Shown: positions 1 through 9,623 of the stretch, piece by piece
How the letters are laid out: every line of letters begins with the position of its first letter
Position numbering within the stretch: position 1 is the stretch's first letter
Assembly: GCA_009392075.1 (NCBI GenBank)
Contig: VFHG01000403.1
Location: 1-9,633 of the forward strand
Direction: 5' to 3'
Length of the DNA: 9,633 nt
Source: SAR202 cluster bacterium
Lineage (GTDB): Bacteria; Chloroflexota; Dehalococcoidia; UBA3495
The notes under the pieces: generated by a model
The model's input: the letters and a program-made list of their open reading frames with translations, nothing else
What the model was told of the DNA's origin: nothing
Database searches by the model: none
Made by a program: the position numbers and the translations under genes

Positions 1-4347
<4,347 letters not shown>

Positions 4348-4421
4348 CAGCCGATAACCTATCTATTCAATACCCATCAATGACGTCAGGGGCATTAGCA
4401 GCGCGGCCGCCCCAGAAACAC

Positions 4422-4443
4422 AAAACCGCCGCTAGGCGCGGCG
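4422..4443 (-). terminator. Candidate intrinsic terminator/attenuator in the gltB leader
   Basis: On the minus strand a 6-bp all-GC stem CGCCGC/GCGGCG with the 5-nt loop GCCTA is followed at once by GTTTTGTGTTT, the usual form of a rho-independent terminator. It lies about 75 nt upstream of the gltB ATG in the sense orientation, so it would stop transcripts before the gene. An upstream GCGGC (4471-4475) is complementary to GCCGC of the left arm (4438-4442) and could form an antiterminator. The hairpin is seen directly. Its use as a regulated attenuator is inference. Confidence 0.5.
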
Positions 4444-4490
4444 TAAGCACAACTCTCCCTGTCAAACAGGGCCGCAAAATGATTTTGTTA

Positions 4491-4518
4491 AATATATCAC
4501 AATATCAAGAACGCACAA
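4491..4518 (-). promoter_or_regulatory. Weak second candidate promoter for gltB
   Basis: On the minus strand TTGTGC (4513-4518) and TATATT (4491-4496) are separated by 16 bp in an AT-rich stretch. The -10 is good and the -35 poor. Transcription would begin near 4484, leaving a leader of about 137 nt that still contains the CCCTGT/ACAGGG hairpin and the terminator-like hairpin. Confidence 0.3.
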
Positions 4519-4568
4519 GGCCTGCGGCGAAAATGTCGCGTGTCTGGAGCTTGCTTCCAGTCCGTGGG

Positions 4569-4596
4569 ATTACCCTCAGCCGTATTCATGGGTAAT
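4569..4596. repeat. Spaced inverted repeat overlapping the gltB promoter (possible operator)
   Basis: Perfect 7-bp arms ATTACCC (4569-4575) and GGGTAAT (4590-4596) are separated by 14 bp, so the arm centres are 21 bp apart, about two helical turns. The right arm overlaps the -10 box of the candidate promoter, and the repeat covers the expected start site. This geometry suits a dimeric or cooperative DNA-binding regulator. A role as an RNA hairpin is less likely, because the right-hand arm would lie mostly upstream of the start site. Confidence 0.4.
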
Positions 4597-4625
4597 TTTA
4601 GCATACGTGACTGAATCAGGCTCAA
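4595..4625 (-). promoter_or_regulatory. Candidate extended -10 promoter for gltB
   Basis: The minus strand shows TGCTAAAAT (4595-4603), which matches the extended -10 form TGnTATAAT with one mismatch in the hexamer. A partial -35, TTGAGC (4620-4625), lies 19 bp upstream. Extended -10 promoters tolerate a poor or distant -35. Transcription would start near 4588, giving a leader of about 240 nt. Confidence 0.4.
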
Positions 4626-4758
4626 TTGATGGATATTACGAGAAAGGATGGACATTTATCTATAATTCCAGTTGCCATATTGCCGAAAACAGGTATTCCT
4701 GTACGTTTACAGTAATTGCCTTTTCTTGGTCATTCGGTGGTTTGGGGAAATGCAAAGA
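4626..4758. other. AT-rich intergenic stretch with small overlapping palindromes
   Basis: No gene is visible between the lipoprotein terminator and the gltB promoter. The only structure I see is a pair of overlapping small inverted repeats at 4689-4712: ACAGG/CCTGT with loop TATT, then CTGTA/TACAG with loop CGTT. The two compete for the shared CTGT. Meaning unknown. Confidence 0.3.
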
Positions 4759-4780
4759 GCGTCCCGTCTAAATGGGACGC
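4759..4780 (-). terminator. Terminator of the DUF3105 lipoprotein gene
   Basis: A perfect 7-bp stem GCGTCCC/GGGACGC with an 8-nt loop starts 37 nt after the lipoprotein stop codon. On the minus strand it is followed by TCTTTGCATTT, a moderate U-tract. This separates the lipoprotein transcript from gltB downstream. Confidence 0.6.
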
Positions 4781-4817
4781 CCTGATGCCTCTCGGACTAG
4801 GCCCGGCCACGTTCAAG

Positions 4818-6305
4818 TTAACAGGCGAATCGCTCCGGCCCATTCACGCCGGCAAGCGCCTCGAAGAATAAGGCCAGCTCCCCTGGGCTCACTCCGTTCA
4901 TTGTGTGCAGATGGCCCCAGGCAGCGATGGCAACCTGACCATCCGCAATCCGGTCGTACGGGCGAGCCACGCCCCAATCGTCAAACAGTTCAATGTCCTC
5001 TAACGCATCCCGGAGTCCCGTCACCTGGGCTGGGTTGGTGAAGTTGTAACTGACCACTATGTTCCCGTGCTCCAGGTTGTGGACGATACGCTCATCTGGG
5101 AGGTCTTCGGTGTAAAAACCGCAGGAAGCAGGCCTGGACCAGTGCTCGCCGGAGGTCGGCGGGGCATCGCTGTATCCCACTTTTTTGCCCTCGGACACAT
5201 GGCTGACGCTCTGCAGGATTGGGACTGGCTGCCCAATCGCGGTCGATATGTCTCTGATCTCGGGTGTCCCCGGGGGTGTGCCACCAAATGTCTCCATGCT
5301 GGCCGGGGATGTTAGGTTGCTGAAAAGGCCAGGGATATCCACCACGGGTATCGCTATCTCGATGGTTAGCCGGCTTCCGTCCCGGTCAATTATTAGTCCT
5401 TCCAATAGTCCGGCCGTGTCCGGATCTGGCAAGAACCCGGAGGCGAGAGCGGCGATTCCACTGATGAATCCTTCCAACGATTCCGCTGCATCTTCATCGT
5501 TGAATTCCATGGTTACTTTCAGGTTGAGAGAATCGCCATTCAAATCGCCCCCCAGTCCCACGATATCCAGCGCTGAAATGAAATCCAAAGAGATTGGGAG
5601 GTCTCCTAACTGGGAGATGGCGCCCAGATCAGCGTCCTCGGCCAAGTCTGCTGGAACCTTGAAAGCAAACCCGAATATTCCGCTGTCAAGGTCGTTTAAA
5701 GCATCGATGAGTGAGTCCGATGCGGGGTCGGCATCTCCAACCTTTATGTCAATGATGTCGTTGATGGCCCCGCCGGTCCCAACCGCGAATGTAGAGCTAT
5801 CCAGGACGCTCAATTCAAATTCGTCCGCATCGCCTGCCGGATAATAAACGTTGCTTCCTTTGTAGACTTGTTGCACCAAATCTTCGCCGGAGACCGATTC
5901 CAATCCGGTGATCAGCGAAGCCTCGTCAAAACTACCGTGCAGCAAAATCGCGAAATACTCAACATCATCATCATCCGTAATCTCCCCAAAAAAATCGGCC
6001 CTGCTGATGTCCTCGAACAACCCACCGGTCTGAAACTGCTCAATCTTGAAAAATTTACCGATTCCATCATCGTCTTCGGATGACCCCGATGAGAGCATCT
6101 CTACAAGCTCGTCCACGCCAAAATCGAAGGCTTCTAAGGCTTGGTTAGCCGCGACACTCCCTACAACGTTGGCCCTCTGAGGCACCAAACTAACGGCGCT
6201 GCCGTCACCATCAAAGCCGCTATCACCACCGCATGCGACGGCGAGAATCATCAGCAATAATCCGGCAGCCAAAGCCGTTCGCTTGATCGATCGGAAGATG
6301 CCCAT
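4818..6305 (-). CDS. Acidic lipoprotein with C-terminal DUF3105 domain
   Basis: A predicted secreted, membrane-anchored lipoprotein of 495 residues; molecular function unknown. Residues 1-24 form a signal peptide with basic residues (R5, K8, R9), a hydrophobic core and the lipobox LAVAC, lipidated at Cys25. Residues about 30-335 are strongly acidic, with DDD runs, and resemble the DUF3352 style of surface proteins (opening VSLVPQRANVVGSV); that match is tentative. Residues about 350-495 match DUF3105: YSDAPPTSGEHW (378-389), PASCGFY (393-399), HNLEHG (409-414) and AAWGHLH (461-467). His388, His409, Glu412, His413 and His465 are candidate metal ligands, and Cys395 and Cys495 could form a disulfide outside the cell. 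ATG 6305 is supported by AGAGGA about 6 nt upstream. The gene stands alone, with its own terminator, divergent from rsfS. DUF3105 is clear; the N-terminal assignment is not. Confidence 0.85.
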   Translation of the reverse strand: MGIFRSIKRTALAAGLLLMILAVACGGDSGFDGDGSAVSLVPQRANVVGSVAANQALEAFDFGVDELVEMLSSGSSEDDDGIGKFFKIEQFQTGGLFEDISRADFFGEITDDDDVEYFAILLHGSFDEASLITGLESVSGEDLVQQVYKGSNVYYPAGDADEFELSVLDSSTFAVGTGGAINDIIDIKVGDADPASDSLIDALNDLDSGIFGFAFKVPADLAEDADLGAISQLGDLPISLDFISALDIVGLGGDLNGDSLNLKVTMEFNDEDAAESLEGFISGIAALASGFLPDPDTAGLLEGLIIDRDGSRLTIEIAIPVVDIPGLFSNLTSPASMETFGGTPPGTPEIRDISTAIGQPVPILQSVSHVSEGKKVGYSDAPPTSGEHWSRPASCGFYTEDLPDERIVHNLEHGNIVVSYNFTNPAQVTGLRDALEDIELFDDWGVARPYDRIADGQVAIAAWGHLHTMNGVSPGELALFFEALAGVNGPERFAC

Positions 6306-6390
6306 ATATTCCTCTCAGTTTCTATACCAGGCCCTAGGGAAAATATGTTCTTGCCGGTAGTCTGAATTGGTTCCCGCCGTCCTGGAACAT

Positions 6391-6403
6391 TGGTCATTGA
6401 CCA
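6391..6403. repeat. Palindrome in the lipoprotein 5' region
   Basis: TGGTCA-T-TGACCA is a perfect 13-bp palindrome. An outer pair, CCTGG (6381-6385) and CCAGG (6401-6405), could form an alternative hairpin. It lies between the candidate minus-strand promoter and the lipoprotein ATG. It could be an operator or an RNA hairpin; nothing here decides which. Confidence 0.3.
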
Positions 6404-6456
6404 GGCTAACGACCCCTGTCGATTAACACAATCCAGAAATCAAACTATTTACCCGG

Positions 6457-6484
6457 AATTTACGGAATGAACGCCCTCTGTCAA
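6457..6484 (-). promoter_or_regulatory. Candidate promoter for the DUF3105 lipoprotein gene
   Basis: The minus strand has a perfect -35 TTGACA (6479-6484) and a weaker -10 TAAATT (6457-6462) with a 16-bp spacer. Transcription would start near 6450 and leave a leader of about 145 nt. The -35 lies in the left arm of the palindrome it shares with the rsfS promoter. Confidence 0.45.
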
Positions 6485-6498
6485 TACGGTTTATTGAC
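6480..6498. repeat. Palindrome joining the two divergent -35 boxes
   Basis: GTCAATA (6480-6486) and TATTGAC (6492-6498) are perfect 7-bp inverted arms around the 5-bp spacer CGGTT. Each arm contains the TTGAC of a -35 box, one per strand. The symmetry is therefore partly that of two promoters, but it extends beyond the hexamers by the matching TA at the inner ends. Confidence 0.5.
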
Positions 6499-6522
6499 CC
6501 CGTTCCACGCCTGGCCTATACT
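6494..6522 (+). promoter_or_regulatory. Sigma70-type promoter for rsfS
   Basis: TTGACC (6494-6499) and TATACT (6517-6522) each match five of six consensus positions and have the ideal 17-bp spacer. Transcription would start near 6529, about 48 nt before the chosen rsfS start. It is the best promoter in the window. Confidence 0.7.
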
Positions 6523-6576
6523 CGAATTAGAAGTTCGCAAACGACAATAGCCCATTAGGGATTCGGAGGCAAAATT

Positions 6577-6936
6577 CTGGAAGTCCAGCAATTGGAACCG
6601 TCGGAAGTCGCGCGCTTGATCGTCGAGGTTGCCTCGGAAAAACTTGCCGCCGACATCGTCATGCTGGACCTGCGGGGTCTGGCTTCTTTCACCGATTACT
6701 TCGTGGTCATGTCCGCAGACTCTTCACGGCTGATTCAGGCCTTGGAAGAAGACATCGTCACCACCATGAAGCAGTCCAACCTGTCCATTCACCGCCGGGA
6801 GGGGACCGCGGCCTCAGGATGGGTATTGATGGATTGTAGCGACGTTATCGTCCACATATTTTCGCCCGAGGAACGGGAATTCTTCGGCCTGGAGAAGCTC
6901 TGGGCCCGGGCGCCTCAAGTAGTGAGGATTTTCTAA
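6577..6936 (+). CDS. rsfS: Ribosome silencing factor RsfS (Iojap family)
   Basis: RsfS binds ribosomal protein L14 (uL14) on the large subunit and blocks joining with the small subunit, lowering translation in poor nutrient conditions; it acts in the cytoplasm. The family pattern is clear: ADIVMLDLRGLASFTDYFVV near the N-terminus, then the REGTAASGWVLMDCSDVIVHIFSPEER region and the YFGLEKLW-like FFGLEKLWARAP. At 114-119 residues it has the usual length. There is no ATG start: the frame is closed by TAG at 6556-6558. GGAGG at 6565-6569 lies 7 nt before CTG 6577 but 22 nt before TTG 6592, so I prefer CTG 6577. TTG 6592 (114 residues) is what most gene finders would call. It stands alone behind a good promoter and ends before a strong terminator. 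Confidence 0.93.
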   Translation: MEVQQLEPSEVARLIVEVASEKLAADIVMLDLRGLASFTDYFVVMSADSSRLIQALEEDIVTTMKQSNLSIHRREGTAASGWVLMDCSDVIVHIFSPEEREFFGLEKLWARAPQVVRIF

Positions 6937-6963
6937 GCCGAAACTCCCCATCCGGTAATCAAA

Positions 6964-6994
6964 GAAAAGGGCACGGTTGTACCGTGCCCTTTTC
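6964..6994. terminator. Bidirectional intrinsic terminator between rsfS and ndk
   Basis: A perfect 14-bp stem (6964-6977 with 6981-6994) has a TGT loop and a GGGCACGGT core. On the plus strand it is followed by TGTTTTCTT, and on the minus strand the stem ends in TTTTC followed by TTTGATT. Both the rsfS transcript (stop 28 nt upstream) and the convergent ndk transcript could end here. Confidence 0.85.
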
Positions 6995-7047
6995 TGTTTT
7001 CTTAAGCCCCCTAAGCATGGAAGAGGGCAAGGCGATTTTTGTAGGCG

Positions 7048-7064
7048 CGGGTTTTCAACCCGCC
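7048..7064. repeat. Small GC hairpin, possibly a dispersed intergenic repeat
   Basis: GCGGGTT/AACCCGC forms a 7-bp hairpin with loop TTC, preceded by GTAGGC. Motifs of the form GTAGG-GCGGGTT...AACCCGC recur between genes in many bacteria, so this may be one copy of a short dispersed repeat. It lacks a U-tract on either strand and is not a standard terminator. Only one copy is in this window. Confidence 0.35.
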
Positions 7065-7111
7065 TCGTCCGCCTTCATCCTAGATGCGGATGTCCCCGCA
7101 GACCTCGGAGA

Positions 7112-7561
7112 TCACTCTTTGATCCAGCCGTCATTGGCCCGAGTGTAGTCCAGCAGTTCTCCGGCTCCGAAGAATAGGGCCAATTCCCTTTCGGCCGATT
7201 CCGGGCTGTCAGACCCGTGCACAAGGTTGCGGCCGATGTCCAGGGCCAAGTCTCCCCGGATGGTCCCCGAAGGAGATGTTGTTGGGTTAGTCTGACCCAT
7301 GGTGTTCCGCACTGCTTCCACTGCGTTTTCGGCTTCCCAGGCCATTGCCACTGCCGGACTGGATGTGATGAACGCCACCAACCCGGCGAAGAACGGTCGG
7401 TCCACATGCTCGCCGTAGTGTTGCCGGGCCAAGGCGTCGTCCACCTGCATCAATTTCATACCCACCAATTTGAGTCCGCGGCGTTCCAGACGGCTGATGA
7501 TCTCTCCGATCAGGCCGCGCTGAACTCCATCGGGTTTTACCAGCACCAAAGTGCGCTCCAT
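7112..7561 (-). CDS. ndk: Nucleoside diphosphate kinase
   Basis: Transfers the gamma phosphate between nucleoside triphosphates and diphosphates through a phosphohistidine, keeping the NTP and dNTP pools balanced in the cytoplasm. The single-domain protein of 149 residues has the usual length. It opens with [18 protein letters not shown] (active-site Lys9). The signature NLVHGSDS holds the phosphorylated His115 with Asn112 upstream, and the C-terminal [13 protein letters not shown] is typical. ATG 7561 is supported by AAGGA 7 nt upstream. It is the last gene of a minus-strand cluster after tsaB and the saccharopine-dehydrogenase-like gene, with a 64-bp gap, and probably ends at the bidirectional terminator at 6964-6994. 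No missing residues or frameshift are seen. Confidence 0.98.
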   Translation of the reverse strand: MERTLVLVKPDGVQRGLIGEIISRLERRGLKLVGMKLMQVDDALARQHYGEHVDRPFFAGLVAFITSSPAVAMAWEAENAVEAVRNTMGQTNPTTSPSGTIRGDLALDIGRNLVHGSDSPESAERELALFFGAGELLDYTRANDGWIKE

Positions 7562-7625
7562 TCGTTATTCCTTCGCGAACTCCCGTTCGTCCTATTGAGT
7601 TATTGAATTCTGGGTTATTGGATTT

Positions 7626-8774
7626 TCATGTCCGGGTGCTCGCTGAGTCCTCCAGCTTGAAATGGACTCCTCGGGATTCCATGTCCCACATGAATGGTGC
7701 CGGGTCCATCGCCTCGGGCGGATACACTCCGGGACCGGGCAATTCTCGTTCGACCAGGAGTCCCGCGCCGACCACCAGGCACGAAGCAGTGGCCAAGGCA
7801 ATGTCTCCCTGGGGAAATGAGTAGGTCATTGTCAGTTCCGCCTCGCGGCCCTCTCGGACTCCCTTGACCCGCACTTGCCGGGGCAGTCTCCCGGGGTCAG
7901 GGCTATCGCCAGCCCGTTGTGTACCAGCCAAAACCGCTGCCGACAATGCCGCCGGTGTAATGGGAACGCCGTCCACTTCCAGCGTTTCTTCAGAGGCGAA
8001 ACCGGCATCAACAAGGCCTTTCAATGTGTCGGTCGTGTCCGGATCAGAAAAACCTCGCCACAGCGAAGCGTGTAGCAAACCCTTGAACGACATCGGGATG
8101 GTCACCGTTTCCAATCCCACGTTGTAACAACGAATGTTACCCCACGGTGGCGGGAATGCAACGTCTTGAAATTCGGACATGCCCGGCGTCTGAGTCCACC
8201 TTCCCCGATCGTAGAGCAGTGCCGATTGACTGAACAGGGCCAAACGGTGACGCCAAACCGCCTCGCTGCGGTAGGAGGCATCGTTCACCATGAAGAACCG
8301 GACCTCTTCCACAATGTCCATACGACCAGCCATGTGACGCGCCAACACATTCGTCTGGCCGGGACTGGCTCCCAGGCCCGGAAGCACTCCAACTCCACGG
8401 TGCTTGGCCAGGGAACCAAGGTACTCGGACTCGAAGACGCTTTGTAAGGTCTCCACGTCGTCGTTGATGTCGGCATAGGGGATACTGGCCTCAATCACGG
8501 TGCGCATCAGAGATAAGGTATCCCGGTTGAAGGGGCCAGTGGTGTTTAAGACTACCGATACTCCACCTAGAGACTTTGCTAGTTGGTCTTCCTGGCGGTA
8601 GTCCAATTGCTGGGCTGTGATGGGGCCTTCCAGGGTGTGTGCCAGATCGTTGGCCCGCTGCAGGTCTCGGTCAGCCACGATAACCTGCTGAAACTTGCCG
8701 CACTCCAGCGCCAGGCGAGCGGTGGCTGCGCCCATCGTGCCGCAGCCGATTATCAAGGCTGTGAAGTCGCCCAT
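7626..8774 (-). CDS. Saccharopine dehydrogenase-like NAD(P)-dependent oxidoreductase
   Basis: A 382-residue protein of the saccharopine dehydrogenase/lysine 6-dehydrogenase/carboxynorspermidine reductase superfamily; the substrate cannot be told from the sequence. A Rossmann domain fills residues 5 to about 125: GCGTMG (10-15) is the GxGxxG loop, Asp35 in VADRD sits at the end of beta-2 where an acid usually favours NAD, and LNTTGPF (76-82) and YADINDD (100-106) are family motifs. LPGLGASPGQTN (131-142) leads into the C-terminal substrate domain, which ends with PPEAMDPAPFMWDMESRGV. ATG 8774 lies 2 bp after the tsaB stop, so the two are probably translated from one message; its own ribosome-binding site is weak. 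The context (tsaB, ndk) does not point to lysine or polyamine metabolism. Confidence 0.85.
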   Translation of the reverse strand: MGDFTALIIGCGTMGAATARLALECGKFQQVIVADRDLQRANDLAHTLEGPITAQQLDYRQEDQLAKSLGGVSVVLNTTGPFNRDTLSLMRTVIEASIPYADINDDVETLQSVFESEYLGSLAKHRGVGVLPGLGASPGQTNVLARHMAGRMDIVEEVRFFMVNDASYRSEAVWRHRLALFSQSALLYDRGRWTQTPGMSEFQDVAFPPPWGNIRCYNVGLETVTIPMSFKGLLHASLWRGFSDPDTTDTLKGLVDAGFASEETLEVDGVPITPAALSAAVLAGTQRAGDSPDPGRLPRQVRVKGVREGREAELTMTYSFPQGDIALATASCLVVGAGLLVERELPGPGVYPPEAMDPAPFMWDMESRGVHFKLEDSASTRT

Positions 8775-8776
8775 AA

Positions 8777-9520
8777 CTACCGGACTTGGCCCCGGACGTT
8801 CCTACGATTTTGGGGCACCCGGCGGCTTTGGGGTACCCGGCCGCGCTTTTTGGGTACGCCGATGCTAGGCATGCGCAGATATTCGGGCTGCAGCGTAACT
8901 AAGTCGCCGAACTTCCCGGCGGCTAGCCTCTTTTGCCCGATGACAGCCAAAGCCCATGCCCTGGACGCCGGCACCGGTGTGATGATCTGGGCGTGGTCGC
9001 CCAATGCCCCAGAGATGTGTTCCCTCCAGGCATTCACCCCCTCACCGCAGAAGATTGTTGGACTGGAAATCCCGTTCGTGACTTCGGTCATCAATTCTTC
9101 GGCGGTGCAAACGCGGTCTTCTCTTAGCCTGACCCCGTCCGGACCGAACAGGGCAGTCGCACACTCTTCCCGGCCCGCCTCCAGCAATGCGCAGACTGGG
9201 ATGCCGGAATCGATGTAGGCATAAGCTTCCAAGTCGAGGGTCCCAACGCCGATTATCGGTTTCTTGGCCACCAAAGCCAGTCCCTTGGCTGCGCTGAGCC
9301 CCACTCGAAGGGCGCTGAACCCGCCCGGTCCCAACGCCACGGCAACACCGTCCAACTCACCAGCGGTCAAGCCACCGTGCTCCAAGATGTTCACCACCGC
9401 CGGCATGAGCTCGGCAGTATGGTTATAGGTGGAGTGCCAGGCGTGCGACGCCAAAACGCGGTCCTCATTTGCGAGGGCCACGCCTGCGTAACGGGTTGAG
9501 GTGTCCAGGGCCAGGAGCAT
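8777..9520 (-). CDS. tsaB: tRNA threonylcarbamoyladenosine biosynthesis protein TsaB
   Basis: TsaB is the partner of TsaD in making t6A at position 37 of ANN-decoding tRNAs, with TsaC and TsaE, in the cytoplasm. It has the ASKHA-like fold. The N-terminus MLLALDTSTR (D6, T7, S8) is the degenerate phosphate loop, NHTAELMP (33-40) and GPGGFSALRVG (64-74) are family signatures, and PEYLR (212-216) marks the usual C-terminal end. The length is 247 residues. The last 26 residues are an unusual basic tail with repeated VP-x-x-R units (VPKKRGR, VPQSRR, VPQNRR), coded by imperfect tandem repeats. ATG 9520 has only a weak CGGA about 10 nt upstream. It is the first visible gene of the cluster; the gene upstream lies outside the window, and no tsaD, tsaE or rimI is seen here. 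Confidence 0.93.
   Translation of the reverse strand: MLLALDTSTRYAGVALANEDRVLASHAWHSTYNHTAELMPAVVNILEHGGLTAGELDGVAVALGPGGFSALRVGLSAAKGLALVAKKPIIGVGTLDLEAYAYIDSGIPVCALLEAGREECATALFGPDGVRLREDRVCTAEELMTEVTNGISSPTIFCGEGVNAWREHISGALGDHAQIITPVPASRAWALAVIGQKRLAAGKFGDLVTLQPEYLRMPSIGVPKKRGRVPQSRRVPQNRRNVRGQVR
8801..8857 (-). repeat. Imperfect tandem repeat in the 3' end of tsaB
   Basis: Three adjacent units, 21, 18 and 18 nt long, begin GTACCCAAAAAG, GTACCCCAAAGC and GTGCCCCAAAAT on the minus strand. They encode VPKKRGR, VPQSRR and VPQNRR. All lengths are multiples of three, so copy changes would keep the frame. Confidence 0.65.
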
Positions 9521-9554
9521 CTTTGTTTTCCGTTAGTTAAAGTTTGTTTGGCTG

Positions 9555-9623
9555 GAATCGCGTTGGTGCGGGAATCCCCCAGTCACCCCTCTACGAAAGG
9601 GAGGCCTTTTTCGTCAGCGATTC
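9555..9623. repeat. Short element bounded by inverted repeats upstream of tsaB
   Basis: GAATCGC (9555-9561) and GCGATTC (9617-9623) are perfect 7-bp inverted arms about 69 bp end to end. Inside are CGGGAATCCCCC and a small CCTC/GAGG hairpin followed by CCTTTTT on the plus strand. It resembles the short palindromic intergenic elements found dispersed in many genomes, but only one copy is in view. The window ends 10 bases later. Confidence 0.3.

Larger units (their letters stand above)
4348..4595 (-). promoter_or_regulatory. Structured 5' leader region of gltB
   Basis: The sequence between the candidate gltB promoter and the ATG is rich in small hairpins. Read on the minus strand in order they are CTGGA/TCCAG (4544-4560), GCGA/TCGC (4527-4539), a 13-bp palindrome CAAAATcATTTTG (4475-4487), CCCTGT/ACAGGG with a 3-nt loop (4457-4471) and a terminator-like hairpin (4422-4443). 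I compared it by eye with riboswitch consensus sequences I remember (glutamine glnA type, TPP, SAM, fluoride, guanidine) and recognised none. No credible protein gene lies here: the 71-codon plus-strand reading at 4380-4595 has no family signature. The gltB ribosome-binding site is weak (AGG about 10 nt before ATG). Confidence 0.45.

Noticed and set aside
4363..4377. Tiny minus-strand reading MGIE before gltB, as a Glu-coding leader peptide
   Set aside because: Only one Glu codon, no good ribosome-binding site, and it lies downstream of the terminator hairpin it would need to control.
4381..4388. TGACGTCA palindrome near the gltB start
   Set aside because: A single 8-bp palindrome, expected by chance fairly often. 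It lies downstream of the promoters with no partner site.
4380..4595. Plus-strand 71-codon open frame in the gltB leader
   Set aside because: No ribosome-binding site, no recognisable family, and it is antisense to leader hairpins and promoter elements.
4698..4712. CTGT...ACAG as a LexA box
   Set aside because: The spacer is 6 bp, while the Escherichia coli-type box needs CTGT-N8-ACAG.
5185..5844. Plus-strand 219-codon open frame inside the lipoprotein gene
   Set aside because: Ser/Pro-rich shadow of the acidic minus-strand protein, which has a signal peptide, a lipobox and a DUF3105 domain.
7592..7625. Repeated GTTATTG units between the oxidoreductase gene and ndk
   Set aside because: Only two short copies (GTTATTGAATT and GTTATTGGATT) in a 64-bp gap; too little to call a functional repeat.
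8583..9218. Plus-strand 211-codon open frame spanning the tsaB and oxidoreductase junction
   Set aside because: It is antisense to two conserved genes and has no recognisable domain.
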